51,928 nucleotides of DNA from Sphingomonas bacterium (GCF_028292965.1 NZ_JAQGLG010000267.1:1-51928), one strand, 5' to 3'; positions 1 through 8,935 are shown, numbered from the stretch's first letter. Program-made: numbers and translations. The notes: a model not told the origin generated them from the letters alone.

Positions 1-150
1 TTCGTGCTCGACAACCGCGCCGGCCAGCCCGAGCTGAAAGCGGCGCGCAAGGCGGCCGCCGCGCACCCGATCGAGAAGGTCGGCGCTGAGCTGCGCGCGA
101 TGATGCCGTGGATCGGCGCCAACAAGCTGGTCGACAAGGAGCGCAACTGA
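1..150 (+). CDS. ilvC: Ketol-acid reductoisomerase, C-terminal end (partial)
   Basis: The window opens inside this gene. The last 49 codons are visible and end in TGA at 148-150. The C-terminal residues, including [17 protein letters not shown], match the conserved end of class I ketol-acid reductoisomerase, where the usual form is [15 protein letters not shown]. The enzyme isomerises and reduces acetohydroxy acids with NADPH in valine, leucine and isoleucine synthesis in the cytoplasm. leuA lies about 2.4 kb downstream on the same strand, so branched-chain amino acid genes are loosely clustered here. The catalytic part is outside the window. The family call rests on this tail only but the match is distinctive. 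Confidence 0.88.
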   Translation, partial: FVLDNRAGQPELKAARKAAAAHPIEKVGAELRAMMPWIGANKLVDKERN

Positions 151-160
151 GGTTCCCGCC

Positions 161-194
161 GCGGCATGGCATCATATCGTCGATGCCATGCCGC
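161..194 (+). terminator. Hairpin downstream of ilvC, probable terminator
   Basis: Positions 161-173 and 182-194 form a perfect 13-bp inverted repeat with an 8-nt loop, starting 10 nt after the ilvC stop. No clear T-run follows, so termination strength is uncertain. The position directly after a stop codon and before an independent gene supports a terminator or mRNA 3'-end stabilising role. Confidence 0.6.
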
Positions 195-197
195 TGA

Positions 198-219
198 CAT
201 GTCGAAATATTGCGACATG
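198..219. promoter_or_regulatory. Near-perfect 22-bp palindrome upstream of the glycosyltransferase
   Basis: CATGTCGAAAT followed by ATTGCGACATG gives two 11-nt half-sites that are reverse complements except for one position. It lies 50-72 bp before the chosen start at 270, where a promoter operator would be expected. It could also fold as a short hairpin with a 7-bp stem (198-204 with 213-219). The binding protein is unknown. Confidence 0.4.
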
Positions 220-269
220 ATACGCCGGCTATCGTAACGGCGAATCACATGGTCGCAGGAAAACACCCA

Positions 270-1130
270 ATGCAGGAAACCGCCGGGTCGCCGCGCTGGT
301 CGATCGTTGTTCCCTATTACAATGAGGAACCGTTCATCGAGCGCACCGTGGCGTGTGCGCTGGCGCTACGCGGCCCCGCGTTCAAGCTGATCCTGGTCAA
401 CAACGCCTCGGATGATCGCAGCGAGGAGCTGTGCCGGGCGATGCTGGCCGGTCACCCCGAAATCGATGTCGAATTCGTGTTCGAGACCAAACCCGGCCCC
501 AGCCACGCGCTGGAGGCCGGCCTGGCGCATGTCGACACGCCATTTGTCGCGCTGTGGAACGCCGACACCTGGTATCCGGACGATTATCTTCAGCGTGCCG
601 AAAGCCTGCTCGACACGCCCGGCGTGGTCGCGGCAATGGCGGTCGATATCTATGCGCCGGCGAACCACTGGTATGGCTGGCTGACGCGGGTGCACAAGCG
701 CAACATGGCGGCGCTGATGTCGCGCCAGACGCACACCGGCACCTATGGCCAGAGCTTCCGCACCGAGGTGCTGCGCGCCGCCGGTGGGCCGCGCTCAGAA
801 AACTGGCCCTGGGTGCTCGACGACCATGAGTTGATGCAGCGCGTCTTCAAGTTCGGCCGCTCGCGCTATCATGCCGATTTCTGGTGCATGCCCTCGGCCC
901 GGCGTGGCCGCAACGCGCATGTCCGCTGGTCGTTGTTCGAGCGGATCATGTATCATGTCACGCCCTACCCGTTGAAAAACTGGTTCTTCTACGATTTCCT
1001 CGCCAAGCGTTTCGCGGCGCGCGGCATGCGCAATGCCAATTTGCGCGACCGCGACTGGGTGGAGGACGACGCGACGCTCGACCCGACCAAAGCGACGGCC
1101 GCGGCCTTGGCATTTGACGCTGGCGGATGA
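270..1130 (+). CDS. Family 2 glycosyltransferase
   Basis: This 286-residue protein has the GT-A fold signature of family 2 glycosyltransferases. WSIVVPYYNEE near residues 10-20 is the nucleotide-binding start of the fold, and NADTWYPDD around residue 98 supplies the DxD-like metal/nucleotide motif. A later ENWPWVLDDHELMQR segment resembles the ED-type acceptor/base region. No transmembrane helix or signal peptide is obvious, so it probably acts at the cytoplasmic face. I chose ATG 270 because AGGA lies about 9 nt upstream. The frame is open back to 210, but the extra 20 residues do not look like this family. Donor and acceptor sugars cannot be read from sequence. Confidence 0.85.
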   Translation: MQETAGSPRWSIVVPYYNEEPFIERTVACALALRGPAFKLILVNNASDDRSEELCRAMLAGHPEIDVEFVFETKPGPSHALEAGLAHVDTPFVALWNADTWYPDDYLQRAESLLDTPGVVAAMAVDIYAPANHWYGWLTRVHKRNMAALMSRQTHTGTYGQSFRTEVLRAAGGPRSENWPWVLDDHELMQRVFKFGRSRYHADFWCMPSARRGRNAHVRWSLFERIMYHVTPYPLKNWFFYDFLAKRFAARGMRNANLRDRDWVEDDATLDPTKATAAALAFDAGG

Positions 1131-1170
1131 TAGCATCGTAAAAAATTGCATCTTACCCGGGAGATGTCTG

Positions 1171-1791
1171 ATGCGCTTTCTTACTGCCAGCCTCTTAGCC
1201 CTTACCACCGCGCCGCTGCTCGCGCAGGAAATGCAGATGCCGACTGTCGCGCCCGGCGCGCCGATCGCATCCCGCGCCGTCGCCGGCACCTACAAGGTCG
1301 ATAGCGACCACACCCAGGTGCTGTTCAGCGTCTCGCATCTCGGTTTCAGCCTTTACACCGGGCAGTTCGTCCAGCCGACCGGCACCCTCGTGCTCGATCC
1401 GAAGAACCCCGCGCGCGACCGGGTCGAGATCAGCTTCCCGATAGCCAAGGTATCGACCACGACGCCCGCGCTCGACGCGGAACTGATCAAGCTGGACTTT
1501 TTCGACGCGGTGAAATTCCCCGAAGGCAAGTTCGTCTCGACCCGCGTCACGGTGAACGGCCTGACCGCGACGATCGCCGGTAATCTGACGATCAAGGGCA
1601 TCACCCGGCCGGTCGTCCTCCACGCCAAGCTGGTCGGCGCCGGCCATGAATTCTGGGGCGAGAAGAAGGCCGCGATCGGTTTCACCGCCACCGCCATGAT
1701 CAAGCGCAGCGATTTCGGCCTGAAATCGGGGATTCCGCTGGTTTCCGACCGCGTCGACCTGACGATCAACGCAGCGTTCGAGGCGCGATGA
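1171..1791 (+). CDS. YceI-family secreted lipocalin-like protein
   Basis: The product has 206 residues. It starts with a signal peptide ([19 protein letters not shown]) and continues with the YceI pattern: [21 protein letters not shown], a central region with DRVEISFPI, then [14 protein letters not shown]. YceI proteins are periplasmic beta-barrels that bind polyisoprenoid or other amphiphilic ligands, and the exact ligand here is unknown. ATG 1171 is preceded by GGGAGA and gives a clean signal peptide. The reading frame extends upstream into the glycosyltransferase but that part is out-of-frame shadow. The stop overlaps the next start (ATGA at 1788-1791), so the two genes are probably translated together. 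Confidence 0.9.
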   Translation: MRFLTASLLALTTAPLLAQEMQMPTVAPGAPIASRAVAGTYKVDSDHTQVLFSVSHLGFSLYTGQFVQPTGTLVLDPKNPARDRVEISFPIAKVSTTTPALDAELIKLDFFDAVKFPEGKFVSTRVTVNGLTATIAGNLTIKGITRPVVLHAKLVGAGHEFWGEKKAAIGFTATAMIKRSDFGLKSGIPLVSDRVDLTINAAFEAR

Positions 1792-2402
1792 CGCCAGACG
1801 CCGATGGCGAAGGCCGGCCCGGCGTCGGGCGGGTCGAGGCGTTCTCCGACGGCGTCATCGCGATCATCGTGACGATCATGGTGCTCGAGCTGCGCCCGCC
1901 CGTTGCGGAAGGGATGGACAAGCTCTTGACGTTGTGGCCGGTGTTCCTCGCTTATATGCTGAGCTATGCCTATGTCGCGATCTACTGGGTCAATCACCAT
2001 CGGCTGTTCGGCCATGCGACGCGGGTGACCAACGGGCTGGTATGGTCGAACATGCTGTTGCTGTTCGCGCTGTCGCTGGTGCCCTTTTCGACCTCCTATC
2101 TCGGCGAGCATCATTTCAGCAGTGAGGCGACCTGGCTGTACCTCGGAACGATGCTGCTCCCGTCCATGGCCTATGCCTGGCTTCAGAACGTGATCAACCG
2201 AACCGGCAAGCAGGGCCGCGGGGCGGAGGAATATTATGCGGCCGCGACCCGCAAGGGCGTGACCGCGACGTTGATCTATGCCTGCGGCATTCCGCTGACC
2301 TTCGTCTCGCCCTGGGCGGGCATTGCGTGCGCCGTGGTCGTCGCGATACTTTGGTTCCTGCCGCACAGCCGGATTGATCGATTGTTCGCCGAACTGGGCT
2401 AG
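1788..2402 (+). CDS. TMEM175-family (DUF1211) membrane protein
   Basis: This is a 204-residue integral membrane protein with about six hydrophobic segments. The family signature near the N-terminus is visible: [20 protein letters not shown] around residues 15-34 fits the R-x3-FSDGV-x-AI motif of TMEM175-like cation channels. Bacterial members conduct potassium; that role is family knowledge and not tested here. The start overlaps the yceI-like stop by 4 nt, indicating translational coupling. The last residues approach the leu leader region, which begins about 30 nt later. Confidence 0.85.
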   Translation: MTPDADGEGRPGVGRVEAFSDGVIAIIVTIMVLELRPPVAEGMDKLLTLWPVFLAYMLSYAYVAIYWVNHHRLFGHATRVTNGLVWSNMLLLFALSLVPFSTSYLGEHHFSSEATWLYLGTMLLPSMAYAWLQNVINRTGKQGRGAEEYYAAATRKGVTATLIYACGIPLTFVSPWAGIACAVVVAILWFLPHSRIDRLFAELG

Positions 2403-2435
2403 ACATCGTTAACCCCACCGCGCTACGGGGCTCGC

Positions 2436-2483
2436 ATGACGTTGGCGCTTCGCCTCTCGCTGCTTCGACTTACGCGCCCTTAG
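2436..2483 (+). CDS. leuL: Leucine-rich leader peptide upstream of leuA
   Basis: This short frame encodes MTLALRLSLLRLTRP, 15 residues with six leucines (codons TTG, CTT, CTC, CTG, CTT, CTT at positions 3, 5, 7, 9, 10 and 12). GGGG lies 6-9 nt before the ATG. It ends 89 nt before leuA, and its final codons and stop fall in one arm of a perfect 11-bp inverted repeat. A run of regulatory codons for the pathway's own end product directly before leuA is the classic layout of a leucine attenuator. Function is inferred from composition and position. It is too short for standard gene callers. Confidence 0.75.
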   Translation: MTLALRLSLLRLTRP

Positions 2484-2533
2484 GCGCGACGATCGGCGTG
2501 CGCCCAGGAGCGCGCGCGACCCGCCTAAGGGCC
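2474..2533 (+). promoter_or_regulatory. Candidate leucine attenuator / alternative RNA structures
   Basis: Three pairings are possible. Pairing A is 2474-2478 with 2483-2487, a local 5-bp hairpin over the leader stop codon. Pairing B is 2476-2486 with 2522-2532, a perfect 11-bp stem. Pairing C is 2496-2503 with 2510-2517, an 8-bp stem with one G-U, enclosed by B. A and B share bases and exclude each other, and a ribosome finishing the leader would cover the 5' arm of B. There is no strong U-tract after 2533, so the switch may act through Rho, RNA stability or translation of leuA instead of intrinsic termination. Confidence 0.55.
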
Positions 2534-2572
2534 ACACCGACCTGAAACCCCTCGAGCCGCGAGACCCGAGCC

Positions 2573-4231
2573 ATGCTGCGCGACCCTTCCGTCAAATACC
2601 GCCCCTTCCCCCAGATCGACCTGCCCGACCGCCAATGGCCATCGCGCACCATCACCAAACCGCCACGCTGGCTCTCGACCGACCTGCGCGACGGCAACCA
2701 GGCGCTGATCGACCCGATGGACGCCGAGAAGAAGGCGCGTTTCTTCGATCTGCTGGTCAAGGTCGGGCTGAAGGAGATCGAGGTCGGTTTCCCGAGCGCG
2801 GGGGCGACCGATTTCGATTTCATCTCCGGGTTGGTGACCGGCGGGCGCATTCCCGACGATGTGATGGTCCAGGTGCTGACCCAGTCACGCCGCGACCTGA
2901 TCGAAACCAGCTTCGCCTCGCTGAAGGGGGCGAAGCAGGCGATCGTGCATCTCTACAACGCCGTCTCGCCGGCATGGCGCCGCATCGTGTTCGGCATGAG
3001 CCGCGCCGAGGTGAAGGCGATCGCCGTCGAGGGCGCGATGATCCTGCGCGACCAGGCCGCCGCCCAGCCGAACACCGACTGGCATTTCGAATATAGTCCC
3101 GAGACTTTCTCGACCGCCGAGCTCGATTTCTCGGTCGAGGTGTGTGCAGCGGTGATGGACGTGCTGAGGCCCACGCCTGACCATCCAATCATCTTCAACC
3201 TGCCCGCCACCGTCGAATGCGCCACGCCCAATATCTATGCCGACCAGATCGAATGGTTCGGGCGCAACATCCCCAACCGCGATAGCGTGGTGATCTCCCT
3301 GCACACGCATAACGATCGCGGCACCGGCGTTGCCGCAGCGGAACTGGGCATGATGGCCGGCGCCGACCGCGTCGAGGGCTGCCTGCTCGGCAATGGCGAG
3401 CGTACCGGCAATTGCGATCTGGTGACCGTCGCGCTCAACATGTACACCCAGGGCATTGATCCGAAACTGGACTTTTCGGACATCGACGAGATCGTGAACA
3501 CCGTGAATTACTGCACCAGCCTGCCAGTGCATCCGCGCACGCCCTATGCCGGCGAGCTGGTGTTCACGGCCTTTTCGGGCAGCCATCAGGATGCGATCAG
3601 GAAGGGCTTCGCATCACAGGAAGCGCGCAACGACGAATATTGGGAGGTGCCCTATCTGCCGATCGACCCGGCCGATCTCGGGCGCTCCTATGAGGCGGTG
3701 ATCCGGGTCAATTCGCAGTCCGGCAAGGGCGGCGTCGCCTGGGTGATCGAGCAGGACAAGGGCCTCAAGCTGCCCAAGAAGCTGCAGGCCGATTTCAGCC
3801 GCCACGTGCAGCAACTCGCCGATACGACGAGCAGCGAGTTGAATGCCGCCAATATCTGGGCGCTGTTCGAGGCGACCTATCTGCCCGGCACGGACGATCG
3901 CTTCGCGCTGCTCGATTATCATGAAAGCGGCTCGGCCGGCGACCGGCTGTTCGTCGGGCGCGTCGCCGTCGATGGCGGCGAGCGCTCGATCTCGGGGCGC
4001 GGCAACGGCCTGATCTCGGGCGTGATTGCCGCGCTGGGCGAGAATACCGGCCCGACGCTCGACGTGGTCGATTACAGCGAGCATGCCATCGGCCACGGCG
4101 CCGATGCGCGCGCCGCCGCCTATGTCGAATGCCGCACGACCGATGGGCGGACGGTGTTCGGCGTCGGGATCGATACCGATATCGCGACAGCCTCGGTGCG
4201 CGCGGTGCTCAGCGCGGCGAACCGGGGTTAA
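2573..4231 (+). CDS. leuA: 2-isopropylmalate synthase
   Basis: The enzyme condenses acetyl-CoA with 2-ketoisovalerate, the committed step of leucine synthesis. The 552-residue length and the start ([20 protein letters not shown]) fit the longer LeuA branch known from actinobacteria and many proteobacteria. The DRE-TIM barrel is clear: [11 protein letters not shown] near residue 40 supplies the metal/catalytic Arg-Asp, and HTHNDRGTG supplies the HxH metal ligands. [10 protein letters not shown] is the conserved glycine loop. The C-terminal 130 residues form the LeuA regulatory domain for leucine feedback inhibition. Upstream leader elements suggest added control by leucine supply. Its stop lies 3 nt from the convergent folB stop. 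Confidence 0.96.
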   Translation: MLRDPSVKYRPFPQIDLPDRQWPSRTITKPPRWLSTDLRDGNQALIDPMDAEKKARFFDLLVKVGLKEIEVGFPSAGATDFDFISGLVTGGRIPDDVMVQVLTQSRRDLIETSFASLKGAKQAIVHLYNAVSPAWRRIVFGMSRAEVKAIAVEGAMILRDQAAAQPNTDWHFEYSPETFSTAELDFSVEVCAAVMDVLRPTPDHPIIFNLPATVECATPNIYADQIEWFGRNIPNRDSVVISLHTHNDRGTGVAAAELGMMAGADRVEGCLLGNGERTGNCDLVTVALNMYTQGIDPKLDFSDIDEIVNTVNYCTSLPVHPRTPYAGELVFTAFSGSHQDAIRKGFASQEARNDEYWEVPYLPIDPADLGRSYEAVIRVNSQSGKGGVAWVIEQDKGLKLPKKLQADFSRHVQQLADTTSSELNAANIWALFEATYLPGTDDRFALLDYHESGSAGDRLFVGRVAVDGGERSISGRGNGLISGVIAALGENTGPTLDVVDYSEHAIGHGADARAAAYVECRTTDGRTVFGVGIDTDIATASVRAVLSAANRG

Positions 4232-4234
4232 CGC

Positions 4235-4591
4235 CTAACGGCTGCGGGTGATCTCGCAGCCGACCCGCGCGTCCGGAAAAATGTCGGGCTTGCACGAGCG
4301 CACCTTCACGCGCTCGACACGCGGGTCGGCGAGGCACAGTGCCGCGATCTCCTCGCAGAGCGTTTCCTGCAGATTGAAGTGGCGCGACGCGGCGAGCGTG
4401 ACGATGCCGCGATAGATGGCGTCGTAATCGAGCGCCTCGGCGATGCGATCCCCGGTCGGCGCGGCGCGATAAAGGCAATCGAGCCGCACATCGACCAGCA
4501 CGCGCTGCGGCACCTGCTCATGCACGTGGATGCCGAGGCCCATGGTCAGCGAGAGCCCGTCGAGGATCAGGGCGTAGCGCGGCTCAGCCAT
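4235..4591 (-). CDS. folB: Dihydroneopterin aldolase family protein
   Basis: The product is 118 residues, the usual FolB length. YALILDGLSLTMGLGIHVHE is the typical N-terminus, followed by LDYDAIYRGIV and FNLQETLCEEIAALCL, which includes the active-site glutamate region, and the VKVRSCKPDIF segment. FolB cleaves dihydroneopterin to 6-hydroxymethyl-dihydropterin in folate synthesis; some homologues are epimerases. It is last in a minus-strand group folE, SDR, folB, and its start overlaps the SDR stop by 8 nt. Together with folE this supports a pterin/folate role. Some family lysine and tyrosine positions could not be matched with certainty by eye. Confidence 0.87.
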   Translation of the reverse strand: MAEPRYALILDGLSLTMGLGIHVHEQVPQRVLVDVRLDCLYRAAPTGDRIAEALDYDAIYRGIVTLAASRHFNLQETLCEEIAALCLADPRVERVKVRSCKPDIFPDARVGCEITRSR

Positions 4592-5336
4592 GCGCCGTGC
4601 CGAACATCACGTCGCGGGCGCTGGGCACGAAGCGCTGCCCGCAATCGACGAACAGATTCTGCCCTGTCACGCCGCGCGCATCGAGCAGCCACGCCACCGC
4701 ACGGGCGATATCGTCGATCGCCACCGGGCGGCGCAGCAGATTGTCGCTGGCGACGGCGCGGAACTCGGTCTCGCTCTGGCCGCCGCTGGGCAGAGTAATG
4801 CCCGGCGACACGGCGTTGACGCGGATGCGGGGGCCGAGTGCCTGGGCGAGCATCGTCGTCGCCCCGCCCAGCGCGAATTTGCTTGTGCTGTAGGAGAAGA
4901 AGTCGGGATTGGGGTTGGCGAGCTTCTGGTCGAGCAGATTGACCACCGCACCGTCCGTCAGATCGTCCTGCAGCGCCAGCGCCGACACAAGCAGCGCCGG
5001 GGCGGCAAGATTGACGGCATGATGCTCGGCGAGCAGCGCCGGGTCGATCCGCGGCGCGGCATCGAAACGGAACAACGAGGCGCTGTTGACCAGCCCGGCA
5101 AGCGGCACGCCGAACGCGGTGCGCGCCGCGGCGGCCAACGCCGCCGGCGTTGCAGCATCGGCAAGGTCGCCCGGCAGAGCGATGGCACCGGGCAAGCTGT
5201 TGGCCAGCGCGACGGCCTCGCCCTCATGCTCGTGATAATGGATCGCGACGCGCCAGCCCTCGCCCGCGAGATGGCGCGCAATTGCGGCGCCGATCCGCCG
5301 CGCGGCGCCCGTCACCAATAATGTTCGCGGCGCCAC
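4584..5336 (-). CDS. SDR oxidoreductase, pteridine-reductase (FolM-like)
   Basis: This 250-residue short-chain dehydrogenase has TGAARRIGAAIAR near residue 9. The arginine-rich form of the glycine motif is typical of pteridine reductase and FolM, not of general SDRs. The catalytic YSTSK motif lies near residue 148, and NAVSPG follows. It sits between folE and folB, so a dihydromonapterin or dihydrofolate reductase role is the best inference. The start is GTG and follows the folE TAG with no intervening base, so translation is almost certainly coupled. Serine of the catalytic triad is not obvious at its usual place (the segment reads VVNLLDQK), as is also seen in pteridine reductases. Confidence 0.85.
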   Translation of the reverse strand: MAPRTLLVTGAARRIGAAIARHLAGEGWRVAIHYHEHEGEAVALANSLPGAIALPGDLADAATPAALAAAARTAFGVPLAGLVNSASLFRFDAAPRIDPALLAEHHAVNLAAPALLVSALALQDDLTDGAVVNLLDQKLANPNPDFFSYSTSKFALGGATTMLAQALGPRIRVNAVSPGITLPSGGQSETEFRAVASDNLLRRPVAIDDIARAVAWLLDARGVTGQNLFVDCGQRFVPSARDVMFGTAHG

Positions 5337-5957
5337 CTAGAAGCCCATCAGCGCGAGGACTTCCTTGCGGCTGCGGTCGTCGTCGCGGAACAGGCCCATC
5401 ATGCGGCTGGTGGTCATCGCCACGCCGGGCGTGCGCACGCCGCGCGCGGTCATGCAGGCATGGCTCGCCTCGATCACCACCGCCACGCCGAGCGGCTTGA
5501 GATGGTCCCAGATGCAATTGGCGACCTCGGCGGTCAGCCGCTCCTGCACCTGGAGCCGGCGGGCATAGGCATGCAGCACCCGCGCCAGCTTGGAGATGCC
5601 GACCACCCGGTTGGACGGCAGATAGGCGATGTGCGCCTTGCCGATGATCGGTGCCATGTGATGCTCGCAATGCGACTGGAACGGGATGTCCTTCAACAGG
5701 ACGATGTCGTCATAGCCGCCCACTTCCTCGAAGATGCGCGACAGATGGCGCGCCGGATCGTCCTTGTACCCGGCGCAATATTCCTTCCAGGCACGCGCGA
5801 CGCGCTGCGGCGTGTCGAGCAGGCCTTCGCGCGTGGGATCGTCGCCCGACCAGCGAATCAACGTGCGAATGGCCTCGGCGACTTCTTCCGGCACAGCTAT
5901 CTTGGGCAGTTCGCCGACCAGATCACCATTTTCCGGTCCAGCGGGACGATGTACCAT
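5337..5957 (-). CDS. folE: GTP cyclohydrolase I
   Basis: The 206-residue product converts GTP to 7,8-dihydroneopterin triphosphate, the first step to folate and other pterins. Zinc and catalytic motifs are visible: HCEHHMAPIIGKAHIAYLP includes the zinc Cys and catalytic His pair, and SHACMTARGVR carries the second zinc Cys. RTLIRWSGDDPTREGLLDTP is the conserved N-terminal helix region. It is the first gene of folE-SDR-folB on the minus strand. ATG 5957 is preceded by GGAAG about 9 nt upstream. About 250 bp separate it from the divergent TonB-dependent receptor gene, and both promoters must lie there. Confidence 0.95.
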   Translation of the reverse strand: MVHRPAGPENGDLVGELPKIAVPEEVAEAIRTLIRWSGDDPTREGLLDTPQRVARAWKEYCAGYKDDPARHLSRIFEEVGGYDDIVLLKDIPFQSHCEHHMAPIIGKAHIAYLPSNRVVGISKLARVLHAYARRLQVQERLTAEVANCIWDHLKPLGVAVVIEASHACMTARGVRTPGVAMTTSRMMGLFRDDDRSRKEVLALMGF

Positions 5958-6106
5958 AGTGAATTCTTCCGATTGCGCGGCCGCATGACGTTACGGCATC
6001 TTGGGATTGGGATGTCGGGAAGTCGCAGCTAAATTCAAGTTCGATTTTAAAACTGTCTCATTTGGGCAACAAGTGCGCAACCCCGCTGAAATCCGCCGAA
6101 TACGCA

Positions 6107-6136
6107 TTGACGATGGATTCGCCCGCACGCTAAAAA
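6107..6136 (+). promoter_or_regulatory. Candidate sigma-70 promoter for the TonB-dependent receptor
   Basis: TTGACG at 6107-6112 and TAAAAA at 6131-6136 are separated by 18 bp. A start point near 6143 would leave a leader of about 60 nt before ATG 6206. The region 5958-6205 is noticeably AT-richer than its surroundings and holds no supported gene. This is a consensus match by eye only. Confidence 0.4.
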
Positions 6137-6205
6137 AAGCATACCAAGTTTACGAACGCGCTGAATCGGCAGAAGACCGGCGGCCAAGCAGAAGGGGATG
6201 TCATC

Positions 6206-8875
6206 ATGAAAAAATACGAGCTGCTCGCCGCCTCGGCAATCGCGCTTTTCACCGCCGTGCCGGCAATGGCGCAAACCGCGCCGGCCACCACGCCCGCACC
6301 GACCGCCACCGACGACTATAGCAACGACGTCGTCGTCACCGCCACCAAGCGCGAGCAGACGCTGCAGGACGTGCCGATCTCGGTCGCGGTGGCGGGCGCC
6401 GAAACCGTTGAGCGCGCGCACATCGTCGACCTGATCAGTCTGCAGTCGCTGGTGCCCTCGCTGAAGGTCACCCAATTCCAGAGCGCGGGCCAAACCAATT
6501 TTACGATCCGCGGCTTCGGCAACGGCAACGGCAATGACGGTATCGAGAGCTCGGTCGGTGTGTTCATCGACGGCGTATACCGTTCGCGTTCGGCCGCCGC
6601 GCTTGACGATCTCCCCGAGATCGAGCGCATCGAGGTGCTGCGCGGCCCGCAATCGACCCTGTTCGGCAAGAACGTGTCGGCCGGCGCGATCAACATCATC
6701 ACCAAGCGACCCGAATTCGAATGGCACGGCAAGGCCGAGGTCAGCGTCGGCAGCTACGGCCTGATCAATCCCCGGGGCACCATCACCGGCCCGATCAGCG
6801 ACACCCTCGCCTTCCGCCTGTCGGGCAGCATCAACGAGCGTGATGGCTATTTCAACAACATCCTCACCAAGCGTGACGTTAACGAACGCAACCGCTGGTC
6901 GATCCGCGGCGACATCCTGTTCCAGCCCTCGTCCGACTTCTCGCTGCGCATTCTCGCCGACTATAACGTCATCAAGGAAGTGTGCTGCGGCGCTGAGACG
7001 GTGTTCAACGGCCCGGCGACGCTGGCGATCGGCGCACCGACCTCGGTCGGCGGCTTGGGCAAGCCGATCAACGACACGACGCAGACCTTCGCGCGCAACC
7101 TGGTCTACAACACCGATCCCAACAACCGACTGGTCGGCAAGGGCGTTTCCGGCCAGATCGACTGGAGCCTGGGCTTCGCCAAGCTGACCTCGATCACCGC
7201 CTATCGCGACCAGGTCAACCAGACCACACTCGACGTCGACTTTACGGGCGCCGATATCTCGAACCTGACCAGCGCAAATCACATCAAGACCTTCACGCAG
7301 GAATTCCGCCTCGCCTCAGAAGGCACCGGTCCGTTCTCGTGGCTGATCGGCGGCTTCTACGACCATGAGAACCTCGATACCGGTCGCGACATTCTGTACG
7401 GCGTGGATGCCCGCGCCTATGTCAACGCACTGACCGGTGGCCCGGCTGGCCTGCTCAGCGGGCTGGAAAGCCTTCAGGCGGCCAGCGGCGTGCCCAATGT
7501 CATCCCCGGCAGCACCTATTTCGCCGCCGGTACCGGCATCTCAGACCATTATCGTATGAAGCAGACGTCCTATTCGATTTTCGGCCAGGCCGAATACAAG
7601 ATCACCGACCGCCTGACGATCACCGGCGGCCTCGCCTATATGAACGATCACAAGGCGGCGACGTCGAACGTGGTGCTGACCGATCGTTTCTCGATGCTCA
7701 ACCTCGACAACCAGGCAACTTTCGCGGGACTGCCTTTCGCAGCCCTGCCAGCGTCGATTGCGGGGTGCCTGCTACAGAAGGGCTATAACCCAGCATCGCG
7801 CATCGTCCCTGCCGGCCCCTATGCCGGACTGCCGGGCGTTCCAGTCAATCTGTTCGGCGGGTCGCTTGGCCCGTCGCTCCCCGGAGCCGGGTCGGCGCCG
7901 TGCCCGGCGTCGGTCGGCGGCACCAACCCGTTCGCGCTCAACGCATTGCAGTTCTTCTACGGTAACCTGCTCGGGACCGGCCCGCACGGCCCGACCAACT
8001 TCCCGAACGCGACCGAATCCGGCATTCTCGACGGCAACAGGGTGACCTATGCCGGGCGCGCCGCTTACGATTTCGGCGCAGTGAATGCCTATGTCAGTTA
8101 TTCGACCGGCTGGAAGGCTGGCGCGTTCAACCTGTCGTCTGACAGCCGTCCGCCCGACGCGAACGGCGTCGGTCGCTCGGCGGCCCCGGAAAATGTTACC
8201 GTCTATGAAGCCGGCCTGAAGGCGAAGTTCCATGGCGGCTTCTTCAACATCGCGGTGTTCAAGCAGAGCATCAAGGGCTTCCAGACCAACGCTTTCACCG
8301 GCCTCGGCTTCAACCTGATCAATGCCGGCAAGGAATCGGTCCGCGGCTTCGAGGCCGATGCGGCCTATCGTCCGCTTCGCTGGCTCTCGTTGACAGGCGC
8401 CGTGACCTATCTCGATCCGAAATACGACTCCTTCACCACGGCAGCGTGCGTCGACTATGACAATGTACGCTGCCCGATCAACCCGGCGACCGGCCTGCGC
8501 CCGAACTTCCGCGACCTGACCGGTCAGCGGCCGGCGGGCATTCCGAAATGGAGCGCCAGTGGTTCGGCGACGATCAGCCACAGCTTCGGCAACGGCTGGG
8601 GTTTCTATCTGCGCGGCGAATATGATTACACCAGCAACACGCAGTTGACCGAGACGACTCCGCCGCAATATTCGACCTGGGGCCAGAGCCAGGTCAATGC
8701 CAGCTTTGCGATCCAGGACACCAACGATCAGCTCGAGCTGATGATCTGGGCACGCAACCTCAACAACGACAAGTTCCTGCTCGCGACCTTCCCCACCGTG
8801 GCACAGACGGGCAGCTATAGCGGCTACCCGAACGAACCCCGCACCTGGGGCGTGACGATGCGCAAGAGCTTCTGA
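6206..8875 (+). CDS. TonB-dependent outer-membrane receptor
   Basis: The 889-residue protein has a signal peptide (MKKYELLAASAIALFTAVPAMAQ). A short linker leads to the TonB box and plug start NDVVVTATKREQTLQDVPIS. The plug carries RGFGNGNGNDG and EIERIEVLRGPQSTLFGKN, and SAGAINIITKRPEF closes it. The C-terminus is the aromatic-ended beta strand RTWGVTMRKSF. Such receptors import siderophores, vitamins or carbohydrates across the outer membrane using TonB energy. The VTATKREQTLQDVPISV type is abundant in sphingomonads and does not reveal its ligand. No sigma/anti-sigma pair or uptake enzyme flanks it. It has a candidate promoter upstream and a strong terminator downstream, so it is probably monocistronic. 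Confidence 0.93.
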   Translation: MKKYELLAASAIALFTAVPAMAQTAPATTPAPTATDDYSNDVVVTATKREQTLQDVPISVAVAGAETVERAHIVDLISLQSLVPSLKVTQFQSAGQTNFTIRGFGNGNGNDGIESSVGVFIDGVYRSRSAAALDDLPEIERIEVLRGPQSTLFGKNVSAGAINIITKRPEFEWHGKAEVSVGSYGLINPRGTITGPISDTLAFRLSGSINERDGYFNNILTKRDVNERNRWSIRGDILFQPSSDFSLRILADYNVIKEVCCGAETVFNGPATLAIGAPTSVGGLGKPINDTTQTFARNLVYNTDPNNRLVGKGVSGQIDWSLGFAKLTSITAYRDQVNQTTLDVDFTGADISNLTSANHIKTFTQEFRLASEGTGPFSWLIGGFYDHENLDTGRDILYGVDARAYVNALTGGPAGLLSGLESLQAASGVPNVIPGSTYFAAGTGISDHYRMKQTSYSIFGQAEYKITDRLTITGGLAYMNDHKAATSNVVLTDRFSMLNLDNQATFAGLPFAALPASIAGCLLQKGYNPASRIVPAGPYAGLPGVPVNLFGGSLGPSLPGAGSAPCPASVGGTNPFALNALQFFYGNLLGTGPHGPTNFPNATESGILDGNRVTYAGRAAYDFGAVNAYVSYSTGWKAGAFNLSSDSRPPDANGVGRSAAPENVTVYEAGLKAKFHGGFFNIAVFKQSIKGFQTNAFTGLGFNLINAGKESVRGFEADAAYRPLRWLSLTGAVTYLDPKYDSFTTAACVDYDNVRCPINPATGLRPNFRDLTGQRPAGIPKWSASGSATISHSFGNGWGFYLRGEYDYTSNTQLTETTPPQYSTWGQSQVNASFAIQDTNDQLELMIWARNLNNDKFLLATFPTVAQTGSYSGYPNEPRTWGVTMRKSF

Positions 8876-8899
8876 TTCATGCTTCAGCTGCCGTGAAAT

Positions 8900-8935
8900 A
8901 CGGCCCCCGTTCCCACCGGAACGGGGGCCGTTTTC
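8900..8935 (+). terminator. Rho-independent terminator of the TonB-dependent receptor gene
   Basis: A perfect 14-bp GC-rich stem (8900-8913 with 8918-8931) closes a CACC loop and runs into TTTTC. It begins 24 nt after the receptor stop. This is the most convincing intrinsic terminator in the window. Confidence 0.92.
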
